Assembly: GCA_025765595.1 (NCBI GenBank)
Contig: JAIVFH010000073.1
Coordinates: 62,001 to 126,000, forward strand
Direction: 5' to 3'
Source of the DNA: Obelidium mucronatum
Lineage: Eukaryota > Chytridiomycota > Chytridiomycetes > Chytridiales > Chytriomycetaceae
DNA: 64,000 nucleotides
Shown here in pieces: positions 46,123 to 57,628 of the stretch. A program made the translations under genes and the position numbers. The notes below the pieces were generated by a model. The model did no database searches and was not told the origin of the DNA. It worked only from the letters and a program-made list of their open reading frames with translations. The stretch's first letter is position 1, and every line of letters begins with the position of its first letter.

Positions 46123-47347
46123 ATGAGAAACGTTTGGCCACTGTTCGCCATGCACAGACCCACCAGCGCATCACCGAATGCCCGAATCATACCACTATAT
46201 CATCGGCCAGTTGTGCAGAGCACAATGCGTCTGTCACCCTTCTCCACTGGCGGAAACAATCACTCCTGGGCGCAAATTGGACGCGCAACTGAAATCATTA
46301 AATCAGATCTTGGCGATGGCTTCTTTGAATTGCATGGACCTGGCGGAGCCACAGGTCTATCAACCCTCTCTATTTACCACAGGAACATCACTTTCACAGA
46401 CCCATTCCACAACAACAACAACAATCACAACAATACCAACTATTCTAATAATGACTCTTCTGCATCTAATTCCTCTACATCTTCGGATCCTTCATCCCCT
46501 CTCTTGAATCAACTCCCACCCGTCATTGCACAAGCGCTGCCTTCAATCCCCCGCATGGATTTCAACAACAAAGTCGTGGCGCCGCAAAGAAAGTATCTCG
46601 TCAAGGGAAAATATTCATATGCCTTCTTTGTCGGCCTTACTCGTTTAGGAATCATGGCGTATTTCGATGACGCATCACTTGAAATTGTTCGTTGCCGAAA
46701 TGTTGTGGGATCTGGGCCTCTCAAAAAAGCAGATTTAGATGACGAATACGCCGGTCAAGCCGAGATGGATGATGGTATTGAGAGTACTTTTGGTGCCAAG
46801 AAAAGAGGCGTGTGGCGAAGGCGACAGTCGTCATTTGAACAGGAAGAAGACGGCGAGTCGGTCAAACTTGTAGTTCGATGGATGTTTGAAGGTATGTGTT
46901 ACATGTATTCTTGTTTGCAATTTTCAAAAGTGCTGCTCTGTGGCTCACAAATTTAAAAAAAAAACCCCAAAACAAGGAACTCCGCGTCATAAGCTGCTTT
47001 ATGCAAAACTCTTGTCTCCTCTCACTCCACCGCAACCTGTAGTTTATGAAGGAGTCTTTGTGTATCGTTTCGATAATGACACAGGTCTTGTCATTAACCA
47101 CTCCTTGGAAAGTATGTCTCCCACACCATGGATCCCTGCTGTTTGCAAATGGTGGCTGGAAAGAAAATCTAGACGCGCTGCAAAGAAAGAGGCGATGGAA
47201 GGTGGCGGCAGTGGAAGTGGGGGTACAAGTGGTGGCGGTGACGGTGGGGGTAACGGGTTGCCTCAACTGAATTCCCATCCTGGCCACGGTCTTGTTTGTG
47301 AAGAACAGAAGGTGTTGGAAAGTACAAAGAAACCCATGAGTTTTTGA
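46123..47347 (+). CDS. NTF2-like protein resembling C6orf136/DUF2358
   Basis: Two exons (46123-46891, 46977-47347), 379 aa. After an Arg/Pro/Ser N-terminus that could be a mitochondrial presequence, the body shows the spread-out pattern of DUF2358/C6orf136 proteins: LSIYHRNITFTDPF, then KYSYAFFVGLTRLGIMAYFD, VVRWMFEG, VVYEGVFVYRFDNDTGLVIN and HSLESMSPTPW. An Asn/Ser-rich insert (about 90-125), an acidic insert and a Gly-rich C-terminal tail are species-specific. The fold would be a cone-shaped NTF2-like barrel; the function of this family is not established. The assignment is by motif resemblance only and is moderately sure. Confidence 0.6.
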
Positions 47348-47447
47348 GTTATTTTTTGCATTTAAGGGTAAATTTTGAGTGGCGAACAAAATACAAACAA
47401 AAAACTCTCTTCCAAACACAAGCAAACCAACAAAAACAAAACAGCAA

Positions 47448-48207
47448 ATGGACAAGGCTTACGAAACCGCCGCCGCGCACGCCTCTACTCTTGCCAGCCA
47501 TGCGACCTCTGTCGCGACCTCCGTTTCAGCCGTACGTAGCACGCCCCCTTGTATATTTGTCATGCAGCCACGCACAAGCTCACCACGCAACCGCACAGGC
47601 CGTCGACCCGTACGTGCCGCAGACCGCGCGCGACGCCGCCGTGCAGATCCAAGACACGGTCGTGACGCAGGGCTCGTCGGCGCTGAGTTACGCCTCGGGG
47701 CTCAAGGACTCGCTGTACTCGAACGCGTCCTCGCTGCACGCCCAGGCGTCGCAGCTGGCCGCCACGGCCTCCGCCCAGTCGCTGCAGGAAAACTTCAACT
47801 GGGCCGTCACCGCGACCACCACAACCATCTCCGCGTACACCCCTGGCCCCGTCAAGACCTTCATCCAGGACACAATCACTGGCGCCGAGGCTGTGCGCCA
47901 GGACCCCAAGACTGCCCTGTCCCCCTACGTGCCGGCCTACGTGATCCACACGAGCGAGCGCACCTACGAGATTGTTGCCGAGAATCTGGACAAGATCAAG
48001 GAGCCTGTGAATGAAACCGCGGGCTACGTTGTGAGCAAGGTGAATGGAACCGTGGAGTACGTCACGTCGATTCCTCAAGTTCATTCCGTGATTGACCAGT
48101 TGAATGCGATTGCGTCGCCAGTTCTCGACAAGATTAAGGGTGGTGCCACTGTGGCGGCTGCTGAGGCTGAAGCTGAGATTGTCACTGTTGCGGCTGCTGC
48201 TAAATGA
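47448..48207 (+). CDS. Ala/Thr/Val-rich amphipathic protein, possibly lipid-droplet or stress related
   Basis: Two exons (47448-47531, 47599-48207), 230 aa. The splice GCC/GTACGT...GCACAG/GCC was chosen because it keeps phase 0. The protein is almost free of Cys and Trp and is made of amphipathic helical stretches with many Ala, Thr, Val, Gln and Tyr-Val-Pro turns (DPYVPQTARDAA, SPYVPAYVIHTSERTYEIV, AGYVVSKVNGTVEYV). This pattern recalls perilipin/CAP20-type lipid-droplet proteins or LEA-like proteins, but no signature motif decides. The first half of exon 2 is strongly GC-rich. It lies 100 bp after the C6orf136-like gene on the same strand. Confidence 0.65.
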
Positions 48208-48407
48208 TTTTAAAACACCCCTGCTTGTTTTTATTTTGAATGAAAGTACCCAAATATAGTATCAAAGCTTATGCTTGTTTTTGTTTTTTATTGTAAACAC
48301 GGGATAAACAAGATGTGGGTGTTCTACAGCAGCGAAGTACTACCTCTGCCTCCCTATAGCTTATAGCTTGGATATGAGTTCGAACAAATTGTTGGAAGCA
48401 CCCAAAA

Positions 48408-49585
48408 ATGGCCACACGCTGGGTTCAATCACTTTTCGCCCAGAACACCGTTGCAACAGTCAGAAGCACCCAGCAGCTGAAAACGTTTGACCTCCTTCGA
48501 GGGTTTATTCGAGACCATCCAGGCACTCATAGGCTGCTGAATCAGTCGTCTGTGTGGATTTTGTGGAATGAAACAGCAGCAAACCCCACGATACATCCAT
48601 TCGCGATAAGACGCCGTCTCCCTTCGATGGTATTACCGGATCCAATTTCTCGTGCCGAATCAAAAGATTTGATCCGCTGGTTGACCCAGACTTGTTCTGT
48701 GGAAGTCTGTGATCTGGCAAACAAAGTAGCAGTGATTGGAAACGTGGCTCTGCTCGACTTGATTGCTGAAGAATATCCACAAGATTTGCGCGGCTATGGT
48801 GGTGTATGTTATACGAGAGAAAGCATGCTACAATCCGTTGTGAGCTCGTTTTCTGCGGTGGATGGAGCCAAAGTCAACTTCTTTGCCCAAGACCTTCATG
48901 AATACCAATCCACACCACCGGACCATCAAGCTGTAGAAGACGTGGCGGATATTTCAATCTTGGATCACATCCTCAACCACACTTTCAAATTAATTGGAGC
49001 ACCGTATAGCCATGATGATGATGAAAGAGTTGTTATTCCAGATGACTACGACGCGTCCAAATGGCAAGTCACTAAAGCCGAAATGGATGCTGTGCTACAC
49101 ACTGCCACACAATATCGTTTCTCGACGCGTCTACTTCAGCATCTTGTCCAGGATTTGAAATTTCCTCTCAACCCAGACGTTTTCAATGCAATGGATATCT
49201 CTGAAGCGGACTTTGACGGGTATCCACACTTTCGATACTTGTTGGCTACTGGAGATGAGTATGTGCGTGCGCTGATATGGGTAATATTGATGATATATTT
49301 TTTTTTGGTGTTGTTTCTGACACAAATTCCATGATATTATAGGCGCGTCTAAATGATGCTCCTGCCTGTTCTTTAGCCAGTGTAATATATCCCTACTGCA
49401 TCGCAAACGGATGGAATGAAGATGGGTACAGTGATACTGTTTGGAACTTGGCGAAGGACGCAGTTTCAGCTAATCAGTTGCTTTCAACGCAATTGGATAG
49501 TGCTATTCGATTGGTTAAAAAAAAAGCAGAGAATGAAAAAGATGAGCAAAGGAAATTGCAAGTTGAAGGCATTTTGGCAACATAG
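48408..49585 (+). CDS. Uncharacterised protein
   Basis: Two exons (48408-49280, 49343-49585), 371 aa. It begins MATRWVQSLFAQNTV, a possible mitochondrial presequence (Arg and hydroxylated residues, no acidic residue early). The middle has a hydrophobic patch (VAVIGNVALLDLIAEEY) and RGYGGVCYTRESMLQSV, which could be a Rossmann-like segment, and ends in a Lys/Glu helix (KKKAENEKDEQRKLQ). No family is recognised. The even composition and a clean phase-0 intron support a real gene. Confidence 0.7.
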
Positions 49586-49819
49586 AGCCCTAAATGTTTC
49601 AAGCTTGTTTTCCCTCTCAAAAAAAAAACAAATTGCCAAATATAATACTTTTGATATCAAATAGCTTTACTGTACTGTATCGTCAGCTGTATTTGTAATA
49701 AATCTAGAAACGAAATTATGAGGGCCAAAAAAAAAAAAAAAGAATAAGAAACCGCCTTGAAAACTATAAAAAAAAAAACTTAAAGGAACAAAAAGCGTTT
49801 TCACACCCATTCCCCCCCA

Positions 49820-52009
49820 TCACTCAATCTCAAACTTGTCCTTGTCGATAACTTCTTCACGCAATTCAGCAGTCTTTTCGACAACATGCTTCAACCCGCT
49901 TTCACCCAAATCTCCATTCAAGCCCCCATCCACGCTCTTTTTATGCAGAGATCTGTATGATCCAGAAACTCTTGATCCCATGGACTTTCGCTTTGGTGTC
50001 TCCAAGTCTGCTGGCAAAGTCGCCTTGGGGAAGAGTGCCTTGGGAACAAAAGTGTCAACAGTCTCGTTGGTAAAGTGTGGACGAATAAATCTATAAAAAA
50101 GATATCAAACGTTAAAAGAGGTTTGAAAGAAAATAGTCAGAGCGAAAAAAAAAAATGAGCCATGCGGGGAGGTGGGGGAGGCATTTACTTACGTGGAGTC
50201 AAAGTTCTGCAACCACACAAAGACAGACTTATTTTCCGCATTTCCCATCAACTCTTCTTCATCATCCTCATCTGGTCCTTCCCCACCTTCCTCTTCATCT
50301 CCTTCACCGCCGCTCTTGTGCTCATGCTCATCCCCTTCAGGTTCACTGATTCCCAACCAAACAAGCATATACGGCGTCAATCCACCAATCACCAAAACAG
50401 TCAACACTACAACCATGACAGTGGTTCCAAAGATGCTTGCTTTGATGTTTGTATCAAAGACGGGGTGCTCGAGGAATGTGACACCAAGTGCAAATGCGAC
50501 GGCGCCACGTAGACCACTGAACCAAATAAGGGTTTGTTGGTTGAATGGAATCGGTGTGGCCTTTTCTTTTTGGTGGCGGATCAGCATGTTTTTGATTCCC
50601 AGGATAATGAATACGTGGGTCCGGGAAACAAGGATGGAAATCTGTGTGTAGGCGACCACCCCATTAACAAACAAAAATAAAAATAAAATAAAATAAAATA
50701 TTAAAAGTAAAATAAAATAAAATAAAAAACAACAACATACTACTGCAAAGATGATCATGATAGGATCATAGGTTGCCTTGTTTCCAAAGGACAAGAGACC
50801 AAGGCCAAGGTACAAGAAAATGAAACATTCACACATGAAAGCCAACAAACGCAAAGTGACCTAGTTTTCGTAATTTTAGATGGGTATGAATGAACAGATT
50901 TAAAGAAAATATAGAGTGGGGGCGGGGAATGTTTTTTCTTACCTTTGAAGCATTTCTTGCCTCTTCACTCAAATTACCAGCCGCATAATGGGCCATAGCA
51001 ATACCACAGAAAAAGATACTAATGATACCCGTCATTCCCAAAACATCCGCCAACAAATAACTAATATACGCGAATAAAATCAACATTGTCATTTCATAAA
51101 CGCTTCCCTCTTCCATCTTGACATGTTTTGTAATTTTGGCGAAAATTAGGGCAACAAAGATTCCCACAAGGAAGGATCCGAAAAAGACGGCGGCACTTGC
51201 AAAGACGGATGTGATGAAGGGTCCAATTCCCAACTTCATTTTGGGGTCCGCAAGGCCAGTGAAAAAGCGGTAGAGAATGATGGCAACAGCATCATTGAGT
51301 GCGCTTTCACCGAAAATGATCATATACAGACGGCGATCGACTGAAGGTGGTAGCAGTGACAAGACAGTCACAGGATCAGTGGATGAGATGAGGGATCCGA
51401 AAACCAAGGATTCGACAAATGACCAAGGGTATACGAATTGGGAGAAAAAGTACATCATGCAGGAACAAATGAAGGTGGAGTAAAGGGCTCCAGCAAATGC
51501 AAGGGACAGAATCGTCAGAATGTTGGAGAAAAAGGAAACGCGTTGAAGCGTGTAGCCACCCTTATTTGTAAAAGATTTAGAACCAGTATTTAATAACTCT
51601 GTCATTAATGGCGGATTATTTTACCTCAAAAATAATGGGTGGCAGCAAAACCATGTAGAAAAAGTCTGAGTCGAGCTGGATATCCGCGTTCGTGGCATCA
51701 TATGAAATAGTAGTCCACGCCATAGCAACCACGAGACCTTTTGTGCATCAAGTTGTTACTTTGTGTTGAAAATGGAAACAAAGCAAACTCACCCAAAAGA
51801 ATGGTAACAGCTGTTTCACTCAAATAGTGAAACTTGATTTTATGCAAGAACCCATTAATATTCATTGAAATTAAGATCAGAGATAGCATCAGTAAGGCTC
51901 TGATAAAGAGAGCATGTTCCGACTCATGGACAAACTGATCGATAACCGTCGAGTTTCCTGACGAGTTTGTGGCCACGACTGTGTCCGTGGAGGTATGGAT
52001 CACAGTCAT
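49820..52009 (-). CDS. NHX1: Endosomal-type Na+(K+)/H+ exchanger (NHX/NHE family)
   Basis: Six exons (52009-51793, 51737-51625, 51560-50943, 50860-50741, 50641-50193, 50090-49820), 595 aa. It is a CPA1 cation/proton antiporter with about 12 transmembrane helices. Signatures: FFYMVLLPPIIFEGGY (amiloride-site region, spanning an intron), SSTDPVTVLSLL, FGESALNDAVAIILYRF (ion-binding Asn-Asp), VYEMTMLILFAYISYLLAD and the Arg-containing FSGLRGAVAFALGV. The tail (about 430-595) is cytosolic, with an acidic His/Glu/Asp/Gly stretch and Ser-rich basic segments suited to regulation. Such proteins set endosomal or vacuolar pH. NHX1 is assigned by its likeness to the intracellular clade. Confidence 0.94.
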
Positions 52010-52232
52010 TGTTTTACTGTTGTTGAGCTGTTTGACGTGTCAGTTGTACGGGGTGTGGATGTGGGGTATACAGACGCGGATTCTTTTGGACAAGAGATTT
52101 TCAAAAGTGAGATTCCCAGTCCGTTTGAAATTATTAACTCGAAAAAAAAGAATATAGTACGACAGATAATAATAAAAGGGTGAATTTGTCCGGAAGGGGT
52201 CTGCTTCGAAAAGGGTAAAGGGGCCAATAAAC
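52010..52232. promoter_or_regulatory. Divergent promoter, NHX and acidic-protein genes
   Basis: 223 bp between the NHX start (minus, 52009) and the start at 52233 (plus). It contains A/T-rich runs around 52140-52175. No ORF is supported. Confidence 0.35.
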
Positions 52233-53576
52233 ATGCGGGAAAAACAAAGAATTCTCAGAAAATCCATGCTTTGTGCTGCGCCTTCCTCCCACACCACCCA
52301 ATCGCGATTCACAGTTACCAGAATGACGACCAACGCGATCCCAGTTCATTGGCGCACCGCTTCTACGGCCCCATATGGCTTCAAGCACATCAAGTTTGTG
52401 GACGAAAGCTCCGCCAGCACTTCGGTCTCCGAGGAATACTCCGCTGGAGAGGCTGAAACGGACCAAGAGACCGACGAAGACACGGACCAAGAGACGGATG
52501 AGATGGATGCGGCCAGTCTTTACGACGAAGTGTTTCGTTGTGAAGGGTGGCGCAGCAATGCTGGTGGTGTAAACAAGCATGACGACACACCACCCACCCC
52601 CACCGACTCTGAGTCCAGCTCTGACTCTGACTCTGACTCTTGCTCTTGCTCTGGTTCTGACTGTGACTCTGACACAAGCATCTGCAAGGAGTGCAGCTGC
52701 GAGTGTGGAAAGTTCAATTTCAAAGACGCAAGTGCTGCGGTTCTTCCGAATGATAGACGTTCCGTCTCTTCGTCCATGGCCGAGGACTGCACCATTTCCG
52801 TTGACAAGACTGGTTCTGTAGCACCGGCTCTAGAGCGCAAGGAGGAAGCTGTTATTAGTCACGTTGAAGACGATGAAGGAAGTAGTGACTCTTCTTCGTC
52901 CTCCTTGACCGAAGGTGACAGCGACAGTGATAGTGAAAGTGATAGCGAAATTGAAGAAGTTCATCATGTTGTTGATGTTGATGATGAAGATGAGGCAAGC
53001 TTGGATGATGATTCTACCGATACTTCCTCTACTTGCTCTTCCGCCTCTACCTCCACCATTACCGTCCCTGCAACAGCTTTAAAAGCAATCAACTCCCACA
53101 TTTACGACAACATGAGTAGCTATATTGTCTCCTCTATTCGTTCAGACACTCGTGATTTAGGTATCGAGTTGTTTGAAACGCGTGTGGAAATGCAATCTGC
53201 ATTGGAGGGTCTTTCAAGCCGCATTGGTCGTGTTGAAAGCGCTATCTACCAGTTGAATAGAGTGGCTGCTGGCAGTAAGAGAAAGAGATCTGAGAATGAT
53301 TGTGTTGAAGATGGCCCAGGAAACTTGAAAGCCGTTGTTGAGCATGATGAAAAGTTGTCCTCTGGTACCGCTGGAAGTTATGATGTTGGTAATAAGGAAT
53401 TTGAGCAGGTTGTTGGTAGTAAGGAAGTGGAAGTTGAAAGTATGACCGAACCGCCACTCAAGAAGTCGCGTTATGAAGACAAGCGTCCATCCGTAGTTTC
53501 TTCAGTATTGTGGACTGCGGGAAGTATGCTTGCTGGAGCTGTGATTGGAGTTACTGCGGTTGGGGTCTTTTGTTAG
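52233..53576 (+). CDS. Acidic Ser/Asp-rich protein with C-terminal membrane anchor
   Basis: Single exon, 447 aa from ATG 52233; a second ATG at 52323 is also possible. The first two thirds is dominated by Asp, Glu and Ser repeats (DSESSSDSDSDS, EGDSDSDSESDSEIEE), broken by a small Cys cluster (CKECSCECG). A short helical region around 285-350 (DTRDLGIELFETRVEM, SSRIGRVESAIYQLNRV) may dimerise. A KRKR basic patch follows. The protein ends in a hydrophobic segment (SVLWTAGSMLAGAVIGVTAV) at the very C-terminus, the layout of a tail-anchored protein. No family is recognised. Confidence 0.7.
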   Translation: MREKQRILRKSMLCAAPSSHTTQSRFTVTRMTTNAIPVHWRTASTAPYGFKHIKFVDESSASTSVSEEYSAGEAETDQETDEDTDQETDEMDAASLYDEVFRCEGWRSNAGGVNKHDDTPPTPTDSESSSDSDSDSCSCSGSDCDSDTSICKECSCECGKFNFKDASAAVLPNDRRSVSSSMAEDCTISVDKTGSVAPALERKEEAVISHVEDDEGSSDSSSSSLTEGDSDSDSESDSEIEEVHHVVDVDDEDEASLDDDSTDTSSTCSSASTSTITVPATALKAINSHIYDNMSSYIVSSIRSDTRDLGIELFETRVEMQSALEGLSSRIGRVESAIYQLNRVAAGSKRKRSENDCVEDGPGNLKAVVEHDEKLSSGTAGSYDVGNKEFEQVVGSKEVEVESMTEPPLKKSRYEDKRPSVVSSVLWTAGSMLAGAVIGVTAVGVFC

Positions 53577-53617
53577 TATTGTATTTGAGTTGTATTTTAC
53601 CTGAACATAAAAAAAAT

Positions 53618-54985
53618 ATGGAAAAACGCTCAAGCAAAGCACTCAAGCGCATGCGGCAGCGCGCGAAAAAGGCTTTGAAACCATCTGGACTCCTCGATCT
53701 TCCCTTCGAAGTTGTTGTCCAAGTGCTTGCTCAGCTGGACAATCCGTTCCGTCTTAGTCTGTTGTCCCGCACTGTTCGCGAATACCTTCACAGCAACTAC
53801 TTTGCTTTTGTCCATGTCCGCCTTCTTCACAGAAGCACTGCTCGGAGATGGACCTGCTTCTGGTTCTCGATCAGAGCCCCAGCCGAATGGCAGGCAGAGT
53901 TTGCTAAACATGTATTGCTTCCAATACGGGAATTGGGCGTCGATTTCAGCAGCTGCTACCGTTTGGCTGCTATTCCACCAGCACTTGGACAGCTATCCAA
54001 CCTCACAACCCTCAGGCTTCCATCACTTCCCCTTGCTGGTCCTGTTCCACCCCAGATTTCTACGTTGATTCACCTGAAAACACTCGATCTCTCCCTAAAC
54101 TACTTGACCGGAACTCTCGACGTGTTCATGTCGCTCACCTCCCTTCGCGTCGTGAAGCTTGAAAAGAATCAATTTGATGGCCCCATTCCAGCATCAATTG
54201 GCAATCTGATACACTTGGACGAACTCGCGCTGTCCCATAATCTTTTGACGGGCTCGCTGGAAAATTGCTTCGCGCAACTTAGTCGCCGCGTCTCGCTCTT
54301 GTATCTTGATGGGAATGGATTTGAAGGAGAGATATCGCCGTCTTCCCTGCAAGAATTCACGAATCTATATCACTTGTTTTTAAACGATAATTTTTTGGAG
54401 GGGAGTTTGCCTTGTGTTAGTACCATGTCCAGGTTGCGTGTTTTATCCTTACAAAACAACAAGTTTTCTGGTTGTATGGATGCTGTAAACTGGGAGCACT
54501 TGGCTGAACTAGCGCAGCTCAATTTAGCGCAAAATTCACTGAGCGGGCGGATTCCTTCAAGTTTCGGTGGATTGCGTCGGTTGGAGGTTGTTAATCTTTC
54601 CTCGAATTTGTTGGAAGGTCCCATCCCCGAAGAAATTGGAATGCTTCGGAATATTGAAAGTTTGAATTTCAGTGAAAACCGACTTTCTGGACGGATTCCC
54701 TCTGCGCTTTCCAACTGCACGCGACTCTACAAACTAAATTTGTCTGGAAACAAACTCGAAGGAGAAATTCCCTCTGAGATTGTCAAGTCGCTGAGAAATC
54801 TTCAATTTCTCCATTTGGACCGCAATTGTCTGGTAGGACCGTTGCCGAGTGGAATTCGGATGTTGCGACGATTGAAAAAACTCTATTTGAAGGGAAATCG
54901 TGGAATGAAGGGGGTGTGCATTCCTCCGGAAGTGGTTGCGAAGTCGTCGATTTGGAAGTTGCTAAGGGAAAATGGTTTTATCTAG
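53618..54985 (+). CDS. F-box-like/plant-type leucine-rich-repeat protein
   Basis: Single exon, 455 aa. The ATG at 53618 is chosen over an open upstream frame that would overlap the previous gene. A basic N-terminus and an F-box-like motif (LLDLPFEVVVQVLAQLDNP) lie at about 25-65. About 12 leucine-rich repeats of the plant-specific type then run to the C-terminus, with the LxGxIP signature: NQFDGPIPASIGNL, NSLSGRIPSSFGGL, NLLEGPIPEEIGML, NRLSGRIPSALSN, NKLEGEIPSEI. There is no signal peptide, transmembrane helix or kinase, so it is intracellular. Repeats of this class are common in plants and occur in some chytrids and oomycetes. It lies 41 bp after the previous gene. Confidence 0.85.
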   Translation: MEKRSSKALKRMRQRAKKALKPSGLLDLPFEVVVQVLAQLDNPFRLSLLSRTVREYLHSNYFAFVHVRLLHRSTARRWTCFWFSIRAPAEWQAEFAKHVLLPIRELGVDFSSCYRLAAIPPALGQLSNLTTLRLPSLPLAGPVPPQISTLIHLKTLDLSLNYLTGTLDVFMSLTSLRVVKLEKNQFDGPIPASIGNLIHLDELALSHNLLTGSLENCFAQLSRRVSLLYLDGNGFEGEISPSSLQEFTNLYHLFLNDNFLEGSLPCVSTMSRLRVLSLQNNKFSGCMDAVNWEHLAELAQLNLAQNSLSGRIPSSFGGLRRLEVVNLSSNLLEGPIPEEIGMLRNIESLNFSENRLSGRIPSALSNCTRLYKLNLSGNKLEGEIPSEIVKSLRNLQFLHLDRNCLVGPLPSGIRMLRRLKKLYLKGNRGMKGVCIPPEVVAKSSIWKLLRENGFI

Positions 54986-55038
54986 ACAATAACAATACAT
55001 GCAGTAATAAGTTTTTTCATAACAAGGTGTAGACGAAC

Positions 55039-56920
55039 ATGGCAGAAATCCCCACAATCGCAAAGCTTGTAGAGCCAACAGTCTCGGCCACAACCATTAT
55101 CCGCCAAAAACAACTAGTTCAATTATTCAAGGAAAGATATGGAAGCGCGCCGCAGTTTGTAGCGCGATCTCCGGGTAGAGTCAATATCATAGGTATGATG
55201 GCAAGGCGTAAAAGACTACCGGACTAATCGACAAGCACCGTTCGTTCTTGCTTATAGGAGAGCATATTGATTACTGCGGGTTTTCAGTGCTTCCTATGGC
55301 CATTGACCGGTGGGTTGTTTCAATTCTGTAATTTGGTAATGTCTTGAATGCTTGTTTCCAGTGATGTCCTCATTGCCGTCGCAGCCACTCCAAATTCAAG
55401 TGAAACTGAATCGTCTGTAGTTACCTTGGCTAATGTCGAGGCTGAAAAGTACAAGGAAACAGAATTTACACACTCTGTCCGCAACAAGAATATTATCGAA
55501 ATTGATGCATCCCTTCACGCTTGGTCAAACTACTTCAAGTGCGGTTATAAAGTGAGGAAGCTGGAAAAAACGAATGTTTTTTTGGTGTACAGCACTGATA
55601 AACATCGAAACTTTTAATTCAGGGTATTCATGAAGATTTGGCCCTTCCAACACCAGCTCCTCACTTGAATGTAATGGTTTCTGGAAACGTCCCAGCCGGC
55701 GCTGGGTTAAGCAGTAGCTCTGCTTTCGTTTGTGCTAGCGCTGTTGCTGTTGGAAAATCCGTCAACGCTCCCCTAGTGAAGCAGTCTCTCACAGAGACTG
55801 CCATTCGAGCAGAAAGATATGCCGGAGTTCAAACAGGGGGAATGGATCAGTCCATTTCCATCATGGCGTCTCCTTCGTCAGCCCTTTTGATTCAGTTCCA
55901 TCCAACCTTGGCAGCATCCCCTGTTGAAATTCCGTCCATCACAAGGCCCTACAAGTTCGTGGTTGCAAACAGCCTTGTTACTGCGGACAAGCATGTTACA
56001 GCTGCGCGCAACTACAATTTGCGGGTTGTTGAAACGCGTGTGGCTGCGACCTTATTGGGGGCCTGGATTTCTGGCGGATTTCAGAATGGAACAGCACCGT
56101 TCAAAGGTCTACAAACGTTGCGGCAAGTTGTAGATTTGTATGTTGCTCAGCAAAAGCTTGGTCTGGGTGGTGGAAGTAATGGTGTTGGTACCGAAGGGGT
56201 TGCCTTCATTGAAGCACTCAAGAATCTGGAAGCCTTGAGTGCAATTGTATTTGATGGCAAGGCATACTCTTGCAATGATACTGTGGCAGCTTTGCAAAAG
56301 CATTTCGGAACAACGTTTGGTAGTTGGGCTGACGTCGAGAAAGTGTTTTGCAAAGGAATTAACAGCGTTTACTTGGACGATGGATTGCAGCTGCAAAAAC
56401 GCGTTCGTCATGTTTTCTCAGAGGCCAGAAGAGTAATGGAGTTCACTCAAGTTTGTGCGTTAAACGCACCATTCTACAGAGGAAGCGATGTGTTGACGGT
56501 ATGATTTCTTCGAGTTTTGTGTAAAGAAGAGGTGTTAACTAGATGGATAATTAGGATCTCGGAGCTCTCATGAATGCTTCCCAAGAGTCATGTGCTAAAG
56601 ACTTTAATTGCTCGTGTCCTGAATTGGATGAACTTACTGCACTCTGTCGGGAATCTGGTGCTGTGGGCTCGCGTCTGACTGGTGAGAATTGAAATGACTT
56701 TCTTTGATCGGCACTAATTTTGGACGATGAATGCGGGAAATTCATAGGGGCTGGTTGGGGTGGTTGTACCGTATCATTGGTCCCAGCGGAGTTGGTTGAA
56801 TCGTTTATCCAAAAGGTAACTGACAAGTACTATGCGAAGAGACATTCCAATTTGGATAAAATCGGCGACTGGATTTTTGCAACGACCCCTGGCGTTGGTG
56901 CAGTTGTTTTTTCTCAATAA
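55039..56920 (+). CDS. GAL1: Galactokinase
   Basis: Six exons (55039-55192, 55258-55309, 55362-55551, 55623-56498, 56555-56681, 56748-56920), 523 aa, like fungal Gal1. It phosphorylates galactose at C1 with ATP, the first Leloir step. GHMP-kinase motifs: the galactokinase signature [17 protein letters not shown] spanning intron 1, the ATP loop [15 protein letters not shown], the catalytic-region [12 protein letters not shown] and the final [12 protein letters not shown]. The fungal-type C-terminal half is present, with [12 protein letters not shown]. The Ser-Ala pair lost in the Gal3 sensor is retained in the ATP loop (SSSSAFV), so it should be an active kinase. The epimerase gene lies at 6-8 kb. 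Confidence 0.96.
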
Positions 56921-57000
56921 ATGATATGTGGCATTTGCTGGCATTTGATTTGATGACTATTTCAAATGCTTTTCGCTGGACAGAAAAATCCAGAAAAATT

Positions 57001-57587
57001 ATGTCAAAAACAGTGTCAGTTACTATCCCGTCCGACTACGGCTACGTTATCGCAGTTCTTGTCGCCATCTATCTTCAACAGAACTTGCTCTTCGTGAGCC
57101 AGGTTATCAAAGGTTTGTTTTTTGATGCATTGCAAATCGAGTGCAACAATAACTGACACTGTTTACAGCTCGCATGGCGACAGGAATCAAGGCCCCGTCA
57201 TTCTATCCAAGAGATGCAGAAATTAAGGAGCTCAAGCTTTCACCAGCCCAGGTTTGTTTTCTACGAAGTTTCGTCAATGAGAATCTGCCGAACTAACTGA
57301 AATTCACTATCAAGGTTGAAAACTACATGTATGCACAAAGAGTGCACCAAAACAACATGGAATTGTTTTCTTTCTTTCTTCCAGTCTTCTTGATTGCTGG
57401 CTTGAATGAGCCAGTCAAGGTTGCCGCAGCTGGCGCGTTTATTGTTGCCTTCCGCATGCTTTATGGATTTGCCCCTTACAAGTCTTCCATTCGTAAACTG
57501 GCAGCTATGTTTCACTTTGGCGAGTGGTACACTTTGTACTTGGCGGGCCAGTTTGCTTATCAATTGGTTAATGGAAGCACAAAATAA
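57001..57587 (+). CDS. MAPEG-family membrane protein (microsomal glutathione S-transferase-like)
   Basis: Three exons (57001-57112, 57169-57251, 57315-57587), 155 aa, the family's usual size. The reading starts MSKTVSVTIPSDYGYVIAVL, with a first transmembrane helix right after. The signature helix 2 motif QRVHQNNMELF (Arg74, His76, Asn78, Glu81) is intact, and three further hydrophobic helices follow. MAPEG proteins include mGST3 and leukotriene C4 synthase and act in ER or outer mitochondrial membranes with glutathione. mGST3 is the closest type by the fungal pattern. It ends immediately before the duplicated region. Confidence 0.92.
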
Positions 57588-57628
57588 AAAACCTTACTTT
57601 ATGGAAGAACTGAGGAAGAAGCAAAAAA

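Noticed and set aside
47560..48084. 174-codon minus-strand ORF
   Set aside because: It is a shadow of the GC-rich plus-strand gene at 47448.
6169..56920. Galactose gene cluster
   Set aside because: Epimerase and galactokinase share the window but are 47 kb apart with more than 20 unrelated genes between them, and no uridylyltransferase is present.
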